A stretch of 64,000 bases of DNA from Cichorium intybus (GCA_023525715.1 CM042011.1:6337283-6401282); one strand, 5' to 3'. Positions 37,775 to 49,649 are shown, numbered from the stretch's first letter. The notes: generated by a model not told the origin, from the sequence alone. A program made the numbers and translations.

Positions 37775-38105
37775 TATTTATACTGGCTGAGCACAGTGCT
37801 CGCGTCGCGAGGGTGCTTGGCTGGTGGTCGGTGCACCTTTTGTCGGGTCAGTGCGTCTTCGCTGGTATGTCGAGCTTTCCGTCGCGTTCACTTTTGGTCG
37901 CTTTGCCTTTGATCGCGTCGCGAAGATGCTTAGCTGGTCTGGCTAGTGCGTTTGTTGGTAGTCTCGCGACTGAGAAGTAGGTATGGTCGCGTCCAAGGTC
38001 TTCGCGTCGCGACCATGCTCCCTGTCGCGGCGCGAGTGCTGTAGTATTTTGGGTCTTCTGTCTTGTTTTGCTTCACGTCGCGACACAAGGCTTGTCAAGT
38101 CGCGA
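37775..38105 (-). promoter_or_regulatory. LTR 1 promoter: TATA box plus TCGCGA array
   Basis: On the minus strand a consensus TATAAATAG lies at 37783-37775. Directly upstream (higher coordinates) are six TCGCGA palindromes, starting at 37805, 37918, 37964, 38007, 38078 and 38100, plus related GTCGCGT/GTCGCGG copies. LTR 2 and LTR 3 have the same layout. Expected chance frequency for a 6-mer is about one or two per 10 kb. Confidence 0.65.
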
Positions 38106-38893
38106 TTGCTGTATTTTTATGTGTATTTCGCCTTTTTACTCTTCGGTTTAGAGCATCACTTCCTCGGGTTTGTTCTTTTATAGTTCTTGGGTCTTGTTCC
38201 TGAAAATAAGCCATAAATGTTAACACACAAATCCCTCTTGTTTTCCTCACACCAGCAGCTCCGGAGAACTCTGTTCAAGTTAAGCATGAATCGTAATTCA
38301 TGCTTAGCCACCTGTTAATATAAGCCTGTTTTGATATTGAGCTTATCAGGATTTCCTATGGTGAAAACCATAGTTCTGGCAGATTTGCATCTGCAACACA
38401 GCAGTGGGCTGTGATGTGCAGTGTATGAAGAATGAGATATTCTCTCGTTTAGCTTGCAATTTTTGTGAGGATGTCCGGGGACTGTAGACAAATTAATCAT
38501 AATTCTATTGAGAGAATTAATGATATCTTAATAGGATTTCCCCGTGATTTGTGAGATGTTTTCTATGTGAAAACAAATGGCTGGCATGGGTTAGTATTGA
38601 CCCGACAGTAGATCTATTATCACCGCCAGACTGTTGGGAGTCTGTGGTGTGCATTAGGAGCTGCCGTTGGAATGTGAGCTTTTGCCTATTTGTTGTGAAA
38701 ACATGCAGTCTTATAAAATGTGATTGTTTGATTTTAACAGATGAGGTAGGTTAGACGGGTCTGTCTGAACCATATCTGTTATGAAGAAGCATTTTGCATG
38801 TTTTAAGGCGGTTTTTTGGATTCTTTCGTTTTGCACAAAAATATAGTTTTTGCGTGCCTCTGAGCATATTTATGCGATAAAACAGTCTTTAAA

Positions 38894-38928
38894 TGATAGT
38901 GTTTTATTGTAAAAATAAAACACTATCA
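38894..38928 (-). other. Perfect hairpin at the 5' end of the LTR
   Basis: TGATAGTGTTTTATT and its exact reverse complement are separated by 5 nt, so the first 35 bases of the minus-strand LTR form a 15-bp stem. It is conserved in LTR 2 (49321-49355) and LTR 3 (59748-59782). Confidence 0.85.
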
Positions 38929-39222
38929 AAATACTACACACTTGAGGTTTGCTTGTCCTCAAGCAAAATTGAGTTTTTCGCAAAAATATATAATTTTTTT
39001 TTTTTTTTATAAATTACGGTCGATCTTTTGATACGTTGGGCGCTGAACTGACTGCCAGCATGTTAGATCGCTTTCTGTAATATAATAACAACACAAACAA
39101 ACGTCATTCTGAACAATAAAAATAATTCACACCACACAATATTTAAATTCAAACCAACAATAATTAAAACACAAAACTGTATTTAAAGTTCACACTAAAT
39201 TGGAAATAATAAACATAAAGAC

Positions 39223-40564
39223 TCACTCATCATCATCCTCGTTATCGTAGTGGGTACCCGATGGCCCCGCCCCATCTCCCTGAGGATATCTACTCCTGTA
39301 CCAATCAGGTACAGGTGGAACAGTACCTGGATAGGGATATTGCGGCTGAAATCCCTGGTGTCTGAAGAAGTCGGTCATGGAATCCGCCACCCACTGCTGC
39401 TGAACTTGACTGGCCAGGTGCCAATCCTGCATCTGTCGGTACTGGGTCTGGCTCTCTAGATGCCATGACTGCATCTGCTGGTAAAATAGTCCCGAGATTA
39501 ACCTCGGGTTCTGGGTCCTGTGGTGGCACGGGGGATCTCTGTCGCTGGCGCTGTCGGCGCCTGGGAGGTGGAGGTGGTGCTTGAGCAGCCTCGGGTGCCT
39601 GCTCCTCCTGATCTGGCTCATCTAGTACAAATACACCTGGCGGACCTGCCTGTCGTATCACCCTCATCAACTCCAGATACTGACGTCCTATGGCTCTTGG
39701 GGCTCTCGGGGTCATGGACTGCATCGCTGGTAGTGCTGTGATACCATATGAGTGAGCCAGTCGTGTGATCAAGTGGCCACCGCAGAGGGGGCTAGAAGCT
39801 CGGGCCCCTGTGGCCTTACGGGCCAAGAAAAATGCCAGTGAGTACGGGAGGTTGCAGTGCCTCCCTGGTGTCAGAAGACACCACAGATAGAAGAGATCAG
39901 CAGCCGGAACCTTCTCACAGCCCTTCCGTTGATTGACGGAAGTAGCAACGAGACGGTGTAACACTCTATGGATCGGAGAGCGGATCGCACTCTCCACTGC
40001 AGTCTCAGGAAGGTATACTGTGCTGGCAATCTCTCCCCAGAATTCTTCGTTGACCAATTCTTCGGGTGGGCTGGTGAGGCATCGAGCCAGATACTCTCGG
40101 AACTCTGGTGTACGAGAATCACCATGTGGGTAGAGACCTAGTCTCCATCCCAGCTCTACCACGCTACACTGCCTAGGTTCCCCTCCAAGTCGGAAGGAAA
40201 GACCCGTGCGCATAAACATGTCCTCCTCGGTCGGATCAAAGGTGACCGTGGAGAAAAACTCCAGCATCAGCTCTTTGTAGCTGTGCTCTCGGATCTGGAA
40301 TAAGTTCCTCCATGCGTAGCTGGTATATGCGCCATCGGTCTTGACCAAATATTGGTCAAGTGCTGCAGTAATCCCAATGGTATTAGCAAAATTCCAGTCT
40401 AATACCAGGGCTGGCTCCATGTCTCTTCGCCTGTATTTTTCCAAATTTGCTTCGTACAAATTTTTCCTCACCGCGGGAATGGTATTTGGAAATCGCAACC
40501 ATGCATGTGAAGCGATGTCGTCCCTTTCGACTGGTTGTTGACGTTGTTCCCTTCTGCGGGCCAT
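39223..40564 (-). pseudogene. Athila third ORF, copy A, frameshifted near the 3' end
   Basis: Frame from ATG 40564 (MARRREQRQQ) to 39305. It encodes the same protein as copy C up to EVNLGTI. One extra A in the run at 39483-39486 then shifts the frame, and the final ~90 residues lie in another frame (to 39223). The main region (about residues 20-330) resembles the ATHILA ORF-1 family found downstream of pol in Athila elements; no membrane segment is apparent, so calling it env would be unsafe. The start is set by a splice acceptor (TTTTGCAG at 40574-40567) 2 nt before the ATG. Confidence 0.75.
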
Positions 40565-40566
40565 AT

Positions 40567-40967
40567 CTGCAAAATTCCAAGTTATACAAATCATCAATCC
40601 AGTTTAACAAGCACGAAAAATAGCAAAAACGAACAAATTTTTCAGCCCCTGCCAAGCCTTCGCGACCTGGTCGCGTCCAGGTCGCGTCCAGCTTCAAGTC
40701 GCGAGGAGCGTCCCTGTCGCGATCGCGAGGGCGGAACGGACCGAACGGGATCGGAGTTTTCTCCTGTTTTGCTCAGTTTTGACTCAATGCATTAAGTCCA
40801 CAAGGTTCCTAAGTGATATATCTAGCAAATACAAGCATCAATTTAGGAGATTAACAACATTTACACAAACCCGATCGGAAACCTAGGGTCGGCTAACATT
40901 TCGTGCGATTTCACTAGGATTTAACATGTAACAACTTAAATCGAGAGTAGAGGAAGGATATACGTAC
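40567..40967 (-). other. 401-bp intron in the leader of the third ORF, copy A
   Basis: Donor CCAAG|GTACGTA (exon ends at 40968) and acceptor TTTTGCAG|ATATGG (exon starts at 40566), both close to the plant consensus. Equivalent sites: copy B donor exon end 51394 and ATG 50990; copy C donor exon end 61823 and ATG 61419, with the same 401-bp length. Four more TCGCGA motifs lie inside (40660-40728). Confidence 0.65.
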
Positions 40968-41045
40968 CTTGGATGATGATCTACGCGAGAAAAAATGATG
41001 AAAATCGGTGATTTGGTCGAAAATTTACCCGGCCGTGAGAGAGAG

Positions 41046-41210
41046 TCGCGAAGAGGGAAAGGGTGAAAAATGACGGCGGCTGCTAGGGTTAGGAATATAT
41101 ACCTGGTCACGCTCCTTCGCGACGGAGGGCATGGTCGCGACGGAAGATGGTATTTCCTGATCGCGATTTTTCTGCTCTCGCGGTCGCGAAGAATTTTCGT
41201 CTCGTCGCGA
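41046..41210 (-). promoter_or_regulatory. Candidate internal promoter for the third ORF, copy A
   Basis: On the minus strand a TATATAT box (41101-41095) is preceded by five TCGCGA motifs at 41205, 41184, 41161, 41135 and 41117, about 18-26 bp apart. Downstream is an AACCCTAG telo-box-like element and a GCAGCCGCCGTCA start region near 41070. The leader exon then runs to the splice donor at 40968. Counterparts: copy B TATA about 51520-51528, copy C about 61949-61957. Transcription start is inferred. Confidence 0.6.
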
Positions 41211-41388
41211 GTGGTCTCCAGAGGGCTATTTTTTCATTTTTCAATCTTGTTTTTATACCCTCTTTATACCTGTATGTTCGTACATTTAATACACACAATT
41301 TTTTATGTTTTTTTTATGTTTTTATAAAATAAAACACACTAGAATCAAATAATCAAGCATAATAAAAACAACTAATTACACAAACTAC

Positions 41389-41411
41389 ACACTTATGCTT
41401 TGCATAAGTGT
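41389..41411 (-). other. Perfect 10-bp hairpin between pol and the third-ORF promoter
   Basis: ACACTTATGC-TTT-GCATAAGTGT. It is conserved exactly in copy B (51816-51838) and copy C (62234-62256), about 100 bp after the pol stop. It could shape the 3' end of a gag-pol transcript; the function is unknown. Confidence 0.6.
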
Positions 41412-41508
41412 AAATGAGGGTTTGCAGTGAACACTCCCACAAAGTTCTCGGGTTGCCTCCCGAAAAGCGCTAAGTTTAACGTCTTCAGCCGGACGCAGTG
41501 CCTCATAC

Positions 41509-44500
41509 TCAATTGGTTAGATCTTTTGGATTAGTTAAAGCAATTTTATCAAAAACTACTTTTGAGTTATCCACCAATTGAATATAAGGTTTTAACCGTT
41601 GTCCATTGACTTTAAACGGTTCTCCTCCTTTTTCTGGTTTAATTTCTATTGCACCATGTAGTGCAACATCTGTTATGACATACGGACCAGTCCATTTGCT
41701 TTTTAATTTCCCAGGAAAGAGTTTGAGACGTGAATCAAATAACCATACCAATTGTCCTTTATGAAATTGTTTTCGGACAATGTGGCGGTCATGAAAGTCT
41801 TTTGTTTTTTCTTTATAAATTTTTGAACTCTCATACGCCTCTTTCCTTATTTCCTCCAGTTCTGATAACTGTAATTTCCTTTCTTCACCTGCATCAGTTA
41901 AATTAACATTAGCATTTTTGATTGCCCACATGGCACGATGCTCAATCTCTACAGGTAAATGGCATGGCTTGCCATACACGAGTCTATACGGGGACATTCC
42001 AATGGGTGTTTTATATGCTGTTCGATAGGCCCATAAGGCATCGTCTAATCGAATGGACCAGTCTTTTCGGTCTGGTCTGACTGTCTTTTCTAGAATTCTT
42101 TTAATTTCTCGATTAGACATCTCTGCTTGTCCACTTGTCTGTGGATGATATGGTGTACCAATTTTGTGAGTAACACCATAGTGTTTTAAAACTTTTTCAA
42201 AATGTCTATTTTTGAAATGGGAACCCCCGTCACTTATGATGGTTCGAGGGATTCCGTGTCTAGAGAAAATGTTCTTTTTGACAAATTTGCATACGACACT
42301 GTGGTCGTTTGTTCTGGTGGCTTCAGCTTCCACCCATTTGGACACGTAATCAACAGCTAATAGAATGTACAAATTTCCAAATGATGTGGGAAATGGTCCC
42401 ATGAATTCAATGCCCCAAACGTCAAAAATTTCAACAATTAATATCGGGGACATTGGCATCATGTCTCGCCTTGAGATCCCTCCCATCTTTTGACATCTAT
42501 CACATGCTTTAACATAAGTGTAAGCATCTTTAAATAGAGAGGGCCAGAAAAAACCACTTTGGAGAACTCGGTGCCCAGTCTTTTTGGCACTGAAATGTCC
42601 TCCACAAGCATATGAGTGACAGTGACGGAGAATGTCCGTCTGTTCATCGTCTGGCACACATCTCCTGATAACCTGGTCTGCTCCTATTTTAAACAGGTCT
42701 GGATCCTCCCATAGATATTGCTTGGTTTGGGAGAAAAAATATCTCTTTTGTTGAGTGGTCCAGTGTGACGGTGTTTGTCCTGTTACAAAATAGTTAACCA
42801 AATTAGCAAACCATGGTAATTTCTGCACAGAAAACAGTTGTTCATCAGGAAAATCTTCTCGTATTGTTTCTCCTTGAATTTCATCGGTTTGGATTCGGGA
42901 GAGATGATCAGCCACCACATTCTTAGATCCCTTTTTATCTCGGATCTCTATGTCGAATTCTTGCAACAAAAGTACCCACCGAATGAGTCGTGGTTTTGTT
43001 TCCTTCTTTTCCATCAGATGGCGGATGGCACTGTGATCGGTGTACAAGATAACTTTAGATCCCCAAATGTAAGATCTAAATTTATCCAAAGCGTACACAA
43101 CCGCCAAAAGTTCCTTTTCAGTGGTGGTATAATTGAGCTGTGCTTCGGAAAATGTTTTGCTTGAATAACAAATGACCACTGGTTTCTTGTCCACTCTTTG
43201 TCCCAATACCGCTCCTACAGCATAATCACTAGCATCACACATTATCTCAAAAGGAAGAAGCCAATTAGGTGCTTGCAAAATTGGTGCTTCGGTTAATTTA
43301 TGTTTCAGAATGGTGAATGCTTCTTGACAATCGTTATCAAAGACAAATGGAGCGTCTTTTAATAACAATTTACACAGTGGTTTAGAGATGGTACTAAAAT
43401 CTTTAATGAATCGTCGATAAAATCCGGCATGTCCGAGAAAGGAACGGATGCCTTTTACCGAGCTTGGTGGGGGAAGAGTGGAGATGATTTGTACTTTGGC
43501 TCTGTCGACTTCAAAACCGCGTTCTGAAACGACATGCCCAAGTACAATTCCTTCCTTGACCATGAAATGGCTCTTCTCCCAGCTTAAAATTAAATTAGAT
43601 TCTGTGCATCTTTTTAGTACTTTCTCTAGCTGTTTTAAACAATTTTCAAAAGAGGAGCCAAATATCGAAAAATCATCCATGAAAATTTCTAGTGATTCTC
43701 CCACCATATCAGAAAATATAGCCATCATGCAACGTTGGAACGTGGCGGGAGCATTACATAATCCGAATGGCATCCTTCGAAAAGCGAAGGTGCCATAGGG
43801 ACAAGTAAAGGTTGTTTTAGCCTGATCCTCGGGATGGATGGCAATTTGGTTGTATCCCGAGTATCCGTCTAAAAAACAGTAGAATTTTTTTCCAGATAGT
43901 TTTTCGACTATTTGGTCGATGAATGGGAGTGGGAAATGATCCTTTGACGTTGCAGTATTCAACTTGCGGTAGTCGATGCATACTCTCCACCCTGTGATTG
44001 GTCTGGTGGTCATCTTCTCTCCATCTTCTGTTTCGACTACTGTGATTCCTGATTTCTTAGGCACTGTTTGGGTTGGACTTACCCAATCGCTGTCAGATAT
44101 TGGGTAAATAATGCCGGCGTCCAACCATTTAAGTACCTCCTTCTTGACTACTTCTCTGAGGTTTGGGTTCAACCGTCTTTGTGTTTCTCGGGCTGGTTTC
44201 GTTCCTTCTTCAGTAATGATTCGGTGCATACACGTTGCTGGACTTATTCCCTTCAGATCTGCTATTGTCCATCCAATAGCTTCTTTGTATTTCATCAACA
44301 CTTCTAACAAAGTTTCCTCTTGAGCACCTGTTAAATCAGCAGAAATTATTACAGGTAGAGTTTTGTTAGGTCCCAAGAATGAATATTTCAAATGTTTTGG
44401 TAATGTTTTCAATTCTAACACCGGTGGTACTTCAAAAGACGATTTTAACGGTGCTGAAAAGTTTGTGGGTAATTTTTCCACTTGTGGGATCCATGGTGTT

Positions 44501-47223
44501 TTCCATTGTTGTGTTTGAAAAACCTCTTCGATCATGTGTACTTCTTTTATGTCCATGTCCTCAACCCTGGTATTGTTAAGAAAACCTTCCAAATTATCAG
44601 ATCTTAAGATGGTTGGTGTAGCTTGATGCACTAAGTCATCAACTACATCAACTTGATAACATTCATGTTCTGTTGATGAATTATTAAATGTATTAAAAAC
44701 ATTTAATCGGAGTTTTCTGTTCCCAAAGGCGATATCCATTGCTCCTGTTCTACAATTAATTTGGGCGTTCGTTGTTGCTAAAAATGGTCGTCCCAAAATA
44801 ATTGAGGCTTGACTTTCCTTATAAGTGTGTTCAGTATCAAGCACTAAGAAGTCAACTGGATAGTAAAATTCATCCACCTTGATTATAACATCGGTCAACA
44901 TTCCTCTTGGGATTTTCGTGGATTTGTCAGCAAGTTGTAAAATGATGTCAGTATGTTCTAGATTGCCTAGTTCATACTGATCAAACAAATTCCCTGGAAG
45001 AATGTTGACACTTGCTCCAAGGTCTAAAAGTGCCTTTTTTATGTTTATGTTTCCTACGGTGACAGAGATTAAGGGTGCTCCTGGATCTTTTAGTTTAGGA
45101 GGAAGAGAGTTGGAGACTATAGAACTTGCATGTTCTGTTAAGTCTACTTTCTTTGGGAGACGCGATTTTAATTTTCTTTTCTGAATGCATAAATCTTTCA
45201 GAAATTTCGCGTATGAGGGGACTTCTCTGATTAGTTTGACTAAAGGAATGTTGATTTTGACTTGGGAAAAGACTTCCCACATGTCTTCTGATTTAGTCCG
45301 TTTTGTGTCTTTAGAAGTCGACGGTTCAAGGGCTGAAGGATATGGTGCGGTGTTATTTTGTTCAATTTCTATTTCTTTTTCTTTTAAAATTTTTTCTAGT
45401 TCCTCTTTTTCATTGTATATTTCTTCGGTGTCACTTTCTTCTTCTAAAGTTGGGTTAGGAAGAGAACTTACCTGATTGTCGACTTTCTTCCCGCTTCGTA
45501 AAGAGATGACTTGGTTGACTTGGTGTTCTTTTCCCGGTCGTTGATTGTGAGAAGGATTCACAGTTGTGTTGCTTGGGAATTTCCCTTCTTCTCTTTTCCC
45601 CAGTTGTTCGGCTAATTGTGCTATTTGCTTCTCCATTGCAGCGATCGTTTTGGTGTTGGTGTCGGTTTTCTGGTATGTTTGGGTGATGAATTCCATTATT
45701 TTGTCTAGCTTAGTTCCTTCGTTTTCTGGTTCCTTTCTGCTTGTACTTCCTTCTCTTCCGTTGTGGTTGGGTTGAAATGTTCGTTGCTGGTTTTGATGTT
45801 GGTTTTGATATTGTCCCCTCTGATTGTTATTATTAAAATTCCCTTGATTGTTGTTATGGTAACTTCCTTGATTGTTGTTGTGAAAATTCCCCTGATTGCT
45901 GGGTCTGAAAGATCTTTGTGGATTATGGTGTTGGCCATATCCATTTAAATGGTTGAGTTCCTCCCGAGTTTTTGTGCAATTATGTGCAACGTGTCCAGTA
46001 TTTCCACAATTTGCACATAACTTCTGTCCCTGCAAAACATTAACACCTTTCTATTTCCCAAGGCTTGTAAGTAATAAATCAACCTTTTTACTTAAAGCCA
46101 TGATGTCAGATTTTACCCCAGTTTTCCATGTTTTATCGAGTGCTATTGTTGCAACGGTTTGATTTGGAATTTCTTGTTTTCTTGTGGAATAATTGGCTTT
46201 TGAACCATTACTTAATTGTTCCAAAAATTTCCATGCATTCTCACTATCTTGCAACATAAATGTACCACTTGAGGCAGCGTTTATCATGGATTGATTTGTG
46301 CTGTCTACCCCATCAAAGAAATACCGTACAAGTTGCCAACGAGGGAATTCATGATGTGGACACGATCGTAGTAATTCTTTAAGACGATCGAATGCATCAT
46401 GGAATTCTTCGTTAGGTTTTTGTGTAAAATCTTGTATGGCTTTTCTTATTTCTGTGGTTTTACTAGCTGGGTAAAACTCTTGTAAAAAGTTGGTTCTCAA
46501 TTGATCCCAAGTATTAATACTTCCGGGAGCAAGTGATGTAAACCAATATTTCGCTTTTTCTTTTAAGGTAAATGGAAATAAATGCAATTTAAACGTGTCT
46601 CTATTGGTTTCTCTTGGCGTGTTTGCATTTGCTATTGCAAGAAATTCATACAAGTGATTATAAGGATCCTCATTTTTATAACCACGAAAAAGTGGGATTA
46701 CCCCAATTAATTGTGGTCGAATTTCTACAATATGTTCGTTTCCGTGTGGAAATATTATAGGTGAAGGATCATCATAATCACCTGGTTGAAAGTGAGATGC
46801 TACAGAATGTCTATTTGGTTGATCTAAATAACGAGGATTGTATTGGAAATGATTACCTTCTTGAAAACCACCGTTGTGTCGGTTCGTGCCATTCCAATTA
46901 TTGGTGTTATCTCCTTGATAACCACCATTGCCATTGTTGCAGTATTGTGGAGGATTTGGTGGATGTGCTTGTGGTATGGGATTTTGCGGACCCATTTGTG
47001 GAGGTTGTATATGTGATTCATCGGGAACATCCTCTACCAATACTTCGTCCAAATTCATTGTTCTAAATAAGCGTCTTGCAATTCGATTGTTTCTAAAAGT
47101 TCTTTCGGGCTCCGGATTGAATAAGAGCGGTGAATTATTGCTACTATGTCTTGTATGCATAAACAAGTGAGTTTGCACAAGAAAGAAAATAATAACAAAA
47201 AGAAAACAATTAACTTTAAGCAA
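41509..47223 (-). pseudogene. Athila gag-pol, copy A, with gag nonsense codon
   Basis: The reading frame equals that of copy B except for a TAG at 46053-46051 (codon 391, GAG in B), which separates gag from the CCHC knuckle and pol. The rest stays open to 41509. In integrase the first catalytic Asp is changed: WGIEFMGPF here (GAA at 42408-42406) against WGIDFMGPF in B and C. The translation start could be 47223 or, more likely by comparison with Athila gags, the MHTRHSSN Met at 47160. With a gag stop and a mutated integrase site this copy should be inactive. Confidence 0.9.
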
Positions 47224-47251
47224 CTCTTTTTAGAAATTAAGCGCACATAAT

Positions 47252-47268
47252 CCCCGGCAACGACGCCA
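47252..47268 (-). promoter_or_regulatory. Primer-binding site, copy A, mutated
   Basis: Reads TGGCGTCGTTGCCGGGG on the minus strand, three bases after LTR 2. Copy B has TGGCGCCGTTGCCGGGG, the form usual in Athila/Calypso elements and attributed to tRNA-Asp. One C-to-T change in copy A would weaken priming. Confidence 0.8.
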
Positions 47269-47271
47269 TTT

Positions 47272-49355
47272 TGACAACGCTGTCGTCACACGCGTCAAAA
47301 ACAATTTTTAACCCACTTTTACTATGTAGATAGGGCAAGCGGGGTCGAGTCCAAGGATTTAGTGGTTAACTTTTAACGAGTTGTAAAGTAAAATTTTAAC
47401 GGTGATGGTAAAAAGATTGAGATTTTAACTTGAGAATAGAAAGAATTACTTCCGGTTCAGTTATCAACAATTAGTTTCACATGTTTAATTACAATGATTC
47501 CGATATAATTACTTTAACATAATTACAGTTTACTGACAATTACTATTACTTTAGGTAAATACATAACATGTTGAATCAATTATTTGTCTTTGTCTAACAA
47601 TTAAGTAGATTAGGCACAAAAAATGGTGTAGCAATATTATGTTTTATCTAGGTGATAGTAACGTTACAACTTCTTAACATATCAATTAGGCACAAAGTAT
47701 ATTAACTGATTATCCGTCTTAACTCGTTATTTAGGTGAGATAGGCACGAATAATATGTTGATAATACTATGTCTTAAGAACATGATAGCAAGTAGAAGTA
47801 GACACAAATGATTCACTAGTTGTATTCAAAGAGGTGAGAGTTTAAGAGTTACAATAGTAAAACACTTGTCGGAATCAAAGTAAAAACATGCTACACTAAA
47901 AGTTGGATAACATTACCGGAAGTAACCTGAAGAGATTAGCCTTCCATTCGCGTGATGATCGTGAAGATGGTCTTGGTGTTCCTTGTCATGTAACTTGATG
48001 CGTTTACTCTTCGAGTTATCGTGAATTACAACTAGAATTACCACCGAGAGGGATGATATTTTGGTTCTAAACAACTAGCTAAAAGATATTCTGACTATTA
48101 CAACAAATAGAAAGTGAATTGGTAACTTGATGTCTAGAGAATGTTAATTGGTGTCTTAATCCGTGCATAGAGAGCTTCTATTTATACTGGCTGAGCACAG
48201 TGCTCGCGTCGCGACCAAAGGGTCCGTCGCGTCGCGAGGGTGCTTGGCTGGTGGTCGGTGCACCTTTTGTCGGGTCAGTGCGTCTTCGCTGGTATGTCGA
48301 GCTTTCCGTCGCGTTCACTTTTGGTCGCGTTGCCTTTGATCGCGTCGCGAAGATGCTTAGCTGGTCTGGCTAGTGCGTTTGTTGGTAGTCTCGCGACTGA
48401 GAAGTAGGTATGGTCGCGTCCAAGGTCTTCGCGTCGCGACCATGCTCCCTGTCGCGGCGCGAGTGCTGTAGTATTTTGGGTCTTCTGTCTTGTTTTGCTT
48501 CACGTCGCGACACAAGGCTTGTCAAGTCGCGATTGCTGTATTTTTATGTGTATTTCGCCTTTTTACTCTTCGGTTTAGAGCATCACTTCCTCGGGTTTGT
48601 TCTTTTATAGTTCTTGGGTCTTGTTCCTGAAAATAAGCCATAAATGTTAACACACAAATCCCTCTTGTTTTCCTCACACCAGCAGCTCCGGAGAACTCTG
48701 TTCAAGTTAAGCATGAATCGTAATTCATGCTTAGCCACCTGTTAATATAAGCCTGTTTTGATATTGAGCTTATCAGGATTTCCTATGGTGAAAACCATAG
48801 TTCTGGCAGATTTGCATCTGCAACACAGCAGTGGGCTGTGATGTGCAGTGTATGAAGAATGAGATATTCTCTCGTTTAGCTTGCAATTTTTGTGAGGATG
48901 TCCGGGGACTGTAGACAAATTAATCATAATTCTATTGAGAGAATTAATGATATCTTAATAGGATTTCCCCGTGATTTGTGAGATGTTTTCTATGTGAAAA
49001 CAAATGGCTGGCATGGGTTAGTATTGACCCGACAGTAGATCTATTATCACCGCCAGACTGTTGGGAGTCTGTGGTGTGCATTAGGAGCTGCCGTTGGAAT
49101 GTGAGCTTTTGCCTATTTGTTGTGAAAACATGCAGTCTTATAAAATGTGATTGTTTGATTTTAACAGATGAGGTAGGTTAGACGGGTCTGTCTGAACCAT
49201 ATCTGTTATGAAGAAGCATTTTGCATGTTTTAAGGCGGTTTTTTGGATTCTTTCGTTTTGCACAAAAATATAGTTTTTGCGTGCCTCTGAGCATATTTAT
49301 GCGATAAAACAGTCTTTAAATGATAGTGTTTTATTGTAAAAATAAAACACTATCA
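47272..49355 (-). repeat. Athila LTR 2, shared by copies A and B, 2084 bp
   Basis: Full length with TG..CA ends. It acts as the 5' LTR of copy A and the 3' LTR of copy B. TATA box 48178-48186, with seven TCGCGA motifs upstream from 48209. By eye it differs from LTR 1 and LTR 3 by about four private transitions. Confidence 0.92.
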
Positions 49356-49649
49356 AAATACTACACACTTGAGGTTTGCTTGTCCTCAAGCAAAATTGAG
49401 TTTTTCGCAAAAATATATAATTTTTTTTTTTTTTTATAAATTACGGTCGATCTTTTGATACGTTGGGCGCTGAACTGACTGCCAGCATGTTAGATCGCTT
49501 TCTGTAATATAATAACAACACAAACAAACGTCATTCTGAACAATAAAAATAATTCACACCACACAATATTTAAATTCAAACCAACAATAATTAAAACACA
49601 AAACTGTATTTAAAGTTCACACTAAATTGGAAATAATAAACATAAAGAC

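Larger units (their letters stand above)
36868..38928 (-). repeat. Athila LTR 1 (3' LTR of copy A), 2061 bp
   Basis: Starts TGACAACGC and ends ACACTATCA on +, that is 5'-TGATAGTG...GTTGTCA-3' on the minus strand. The boundaries follow from the PPT-side sequence GAGGACAAGC..AAGTGTG on one side and, in the other copies, the primer-binding site on the other. Compared with LTR 2 and LTR 3 it lacks 23 bp next to the TCGCGA block at 37810 and has a few substitutions. A TATA box is at 37775-37783, making U3 about 1.1 kb. Confidence 0.9.
38929..47271 (-). mobile_element. Athila-type retrotransposon, internal region of copy A
   Basis: 8343 bp between LTR 1 and LTR 2. In minus-strand order: primer-binding site (47268-47252), gag, protease, reverse transcriptase/RNase H, integrase, a hairpin (41411-41389), promoter, 401-bp intron and third ORF, then GCTTGAGGACAAGC and a purine-rich tract beside LTR 1. 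It carries several lesions: a PBS substitution, a gag stop, an integrase D-to-E change and a frameshift in the third ORF. Confidence 0.9.

Noticed and set aside
37983..38183. Small + strand ORF (66 codons) repeated in every LTR
   Set aside because: It lies in U3 antisense to the element, spans the TCGCGA array and has no recognisable domain; it repeats only because the LTR repeats. The other + strand frames in the array are likewise shadows of gag-pol or the third ORF.
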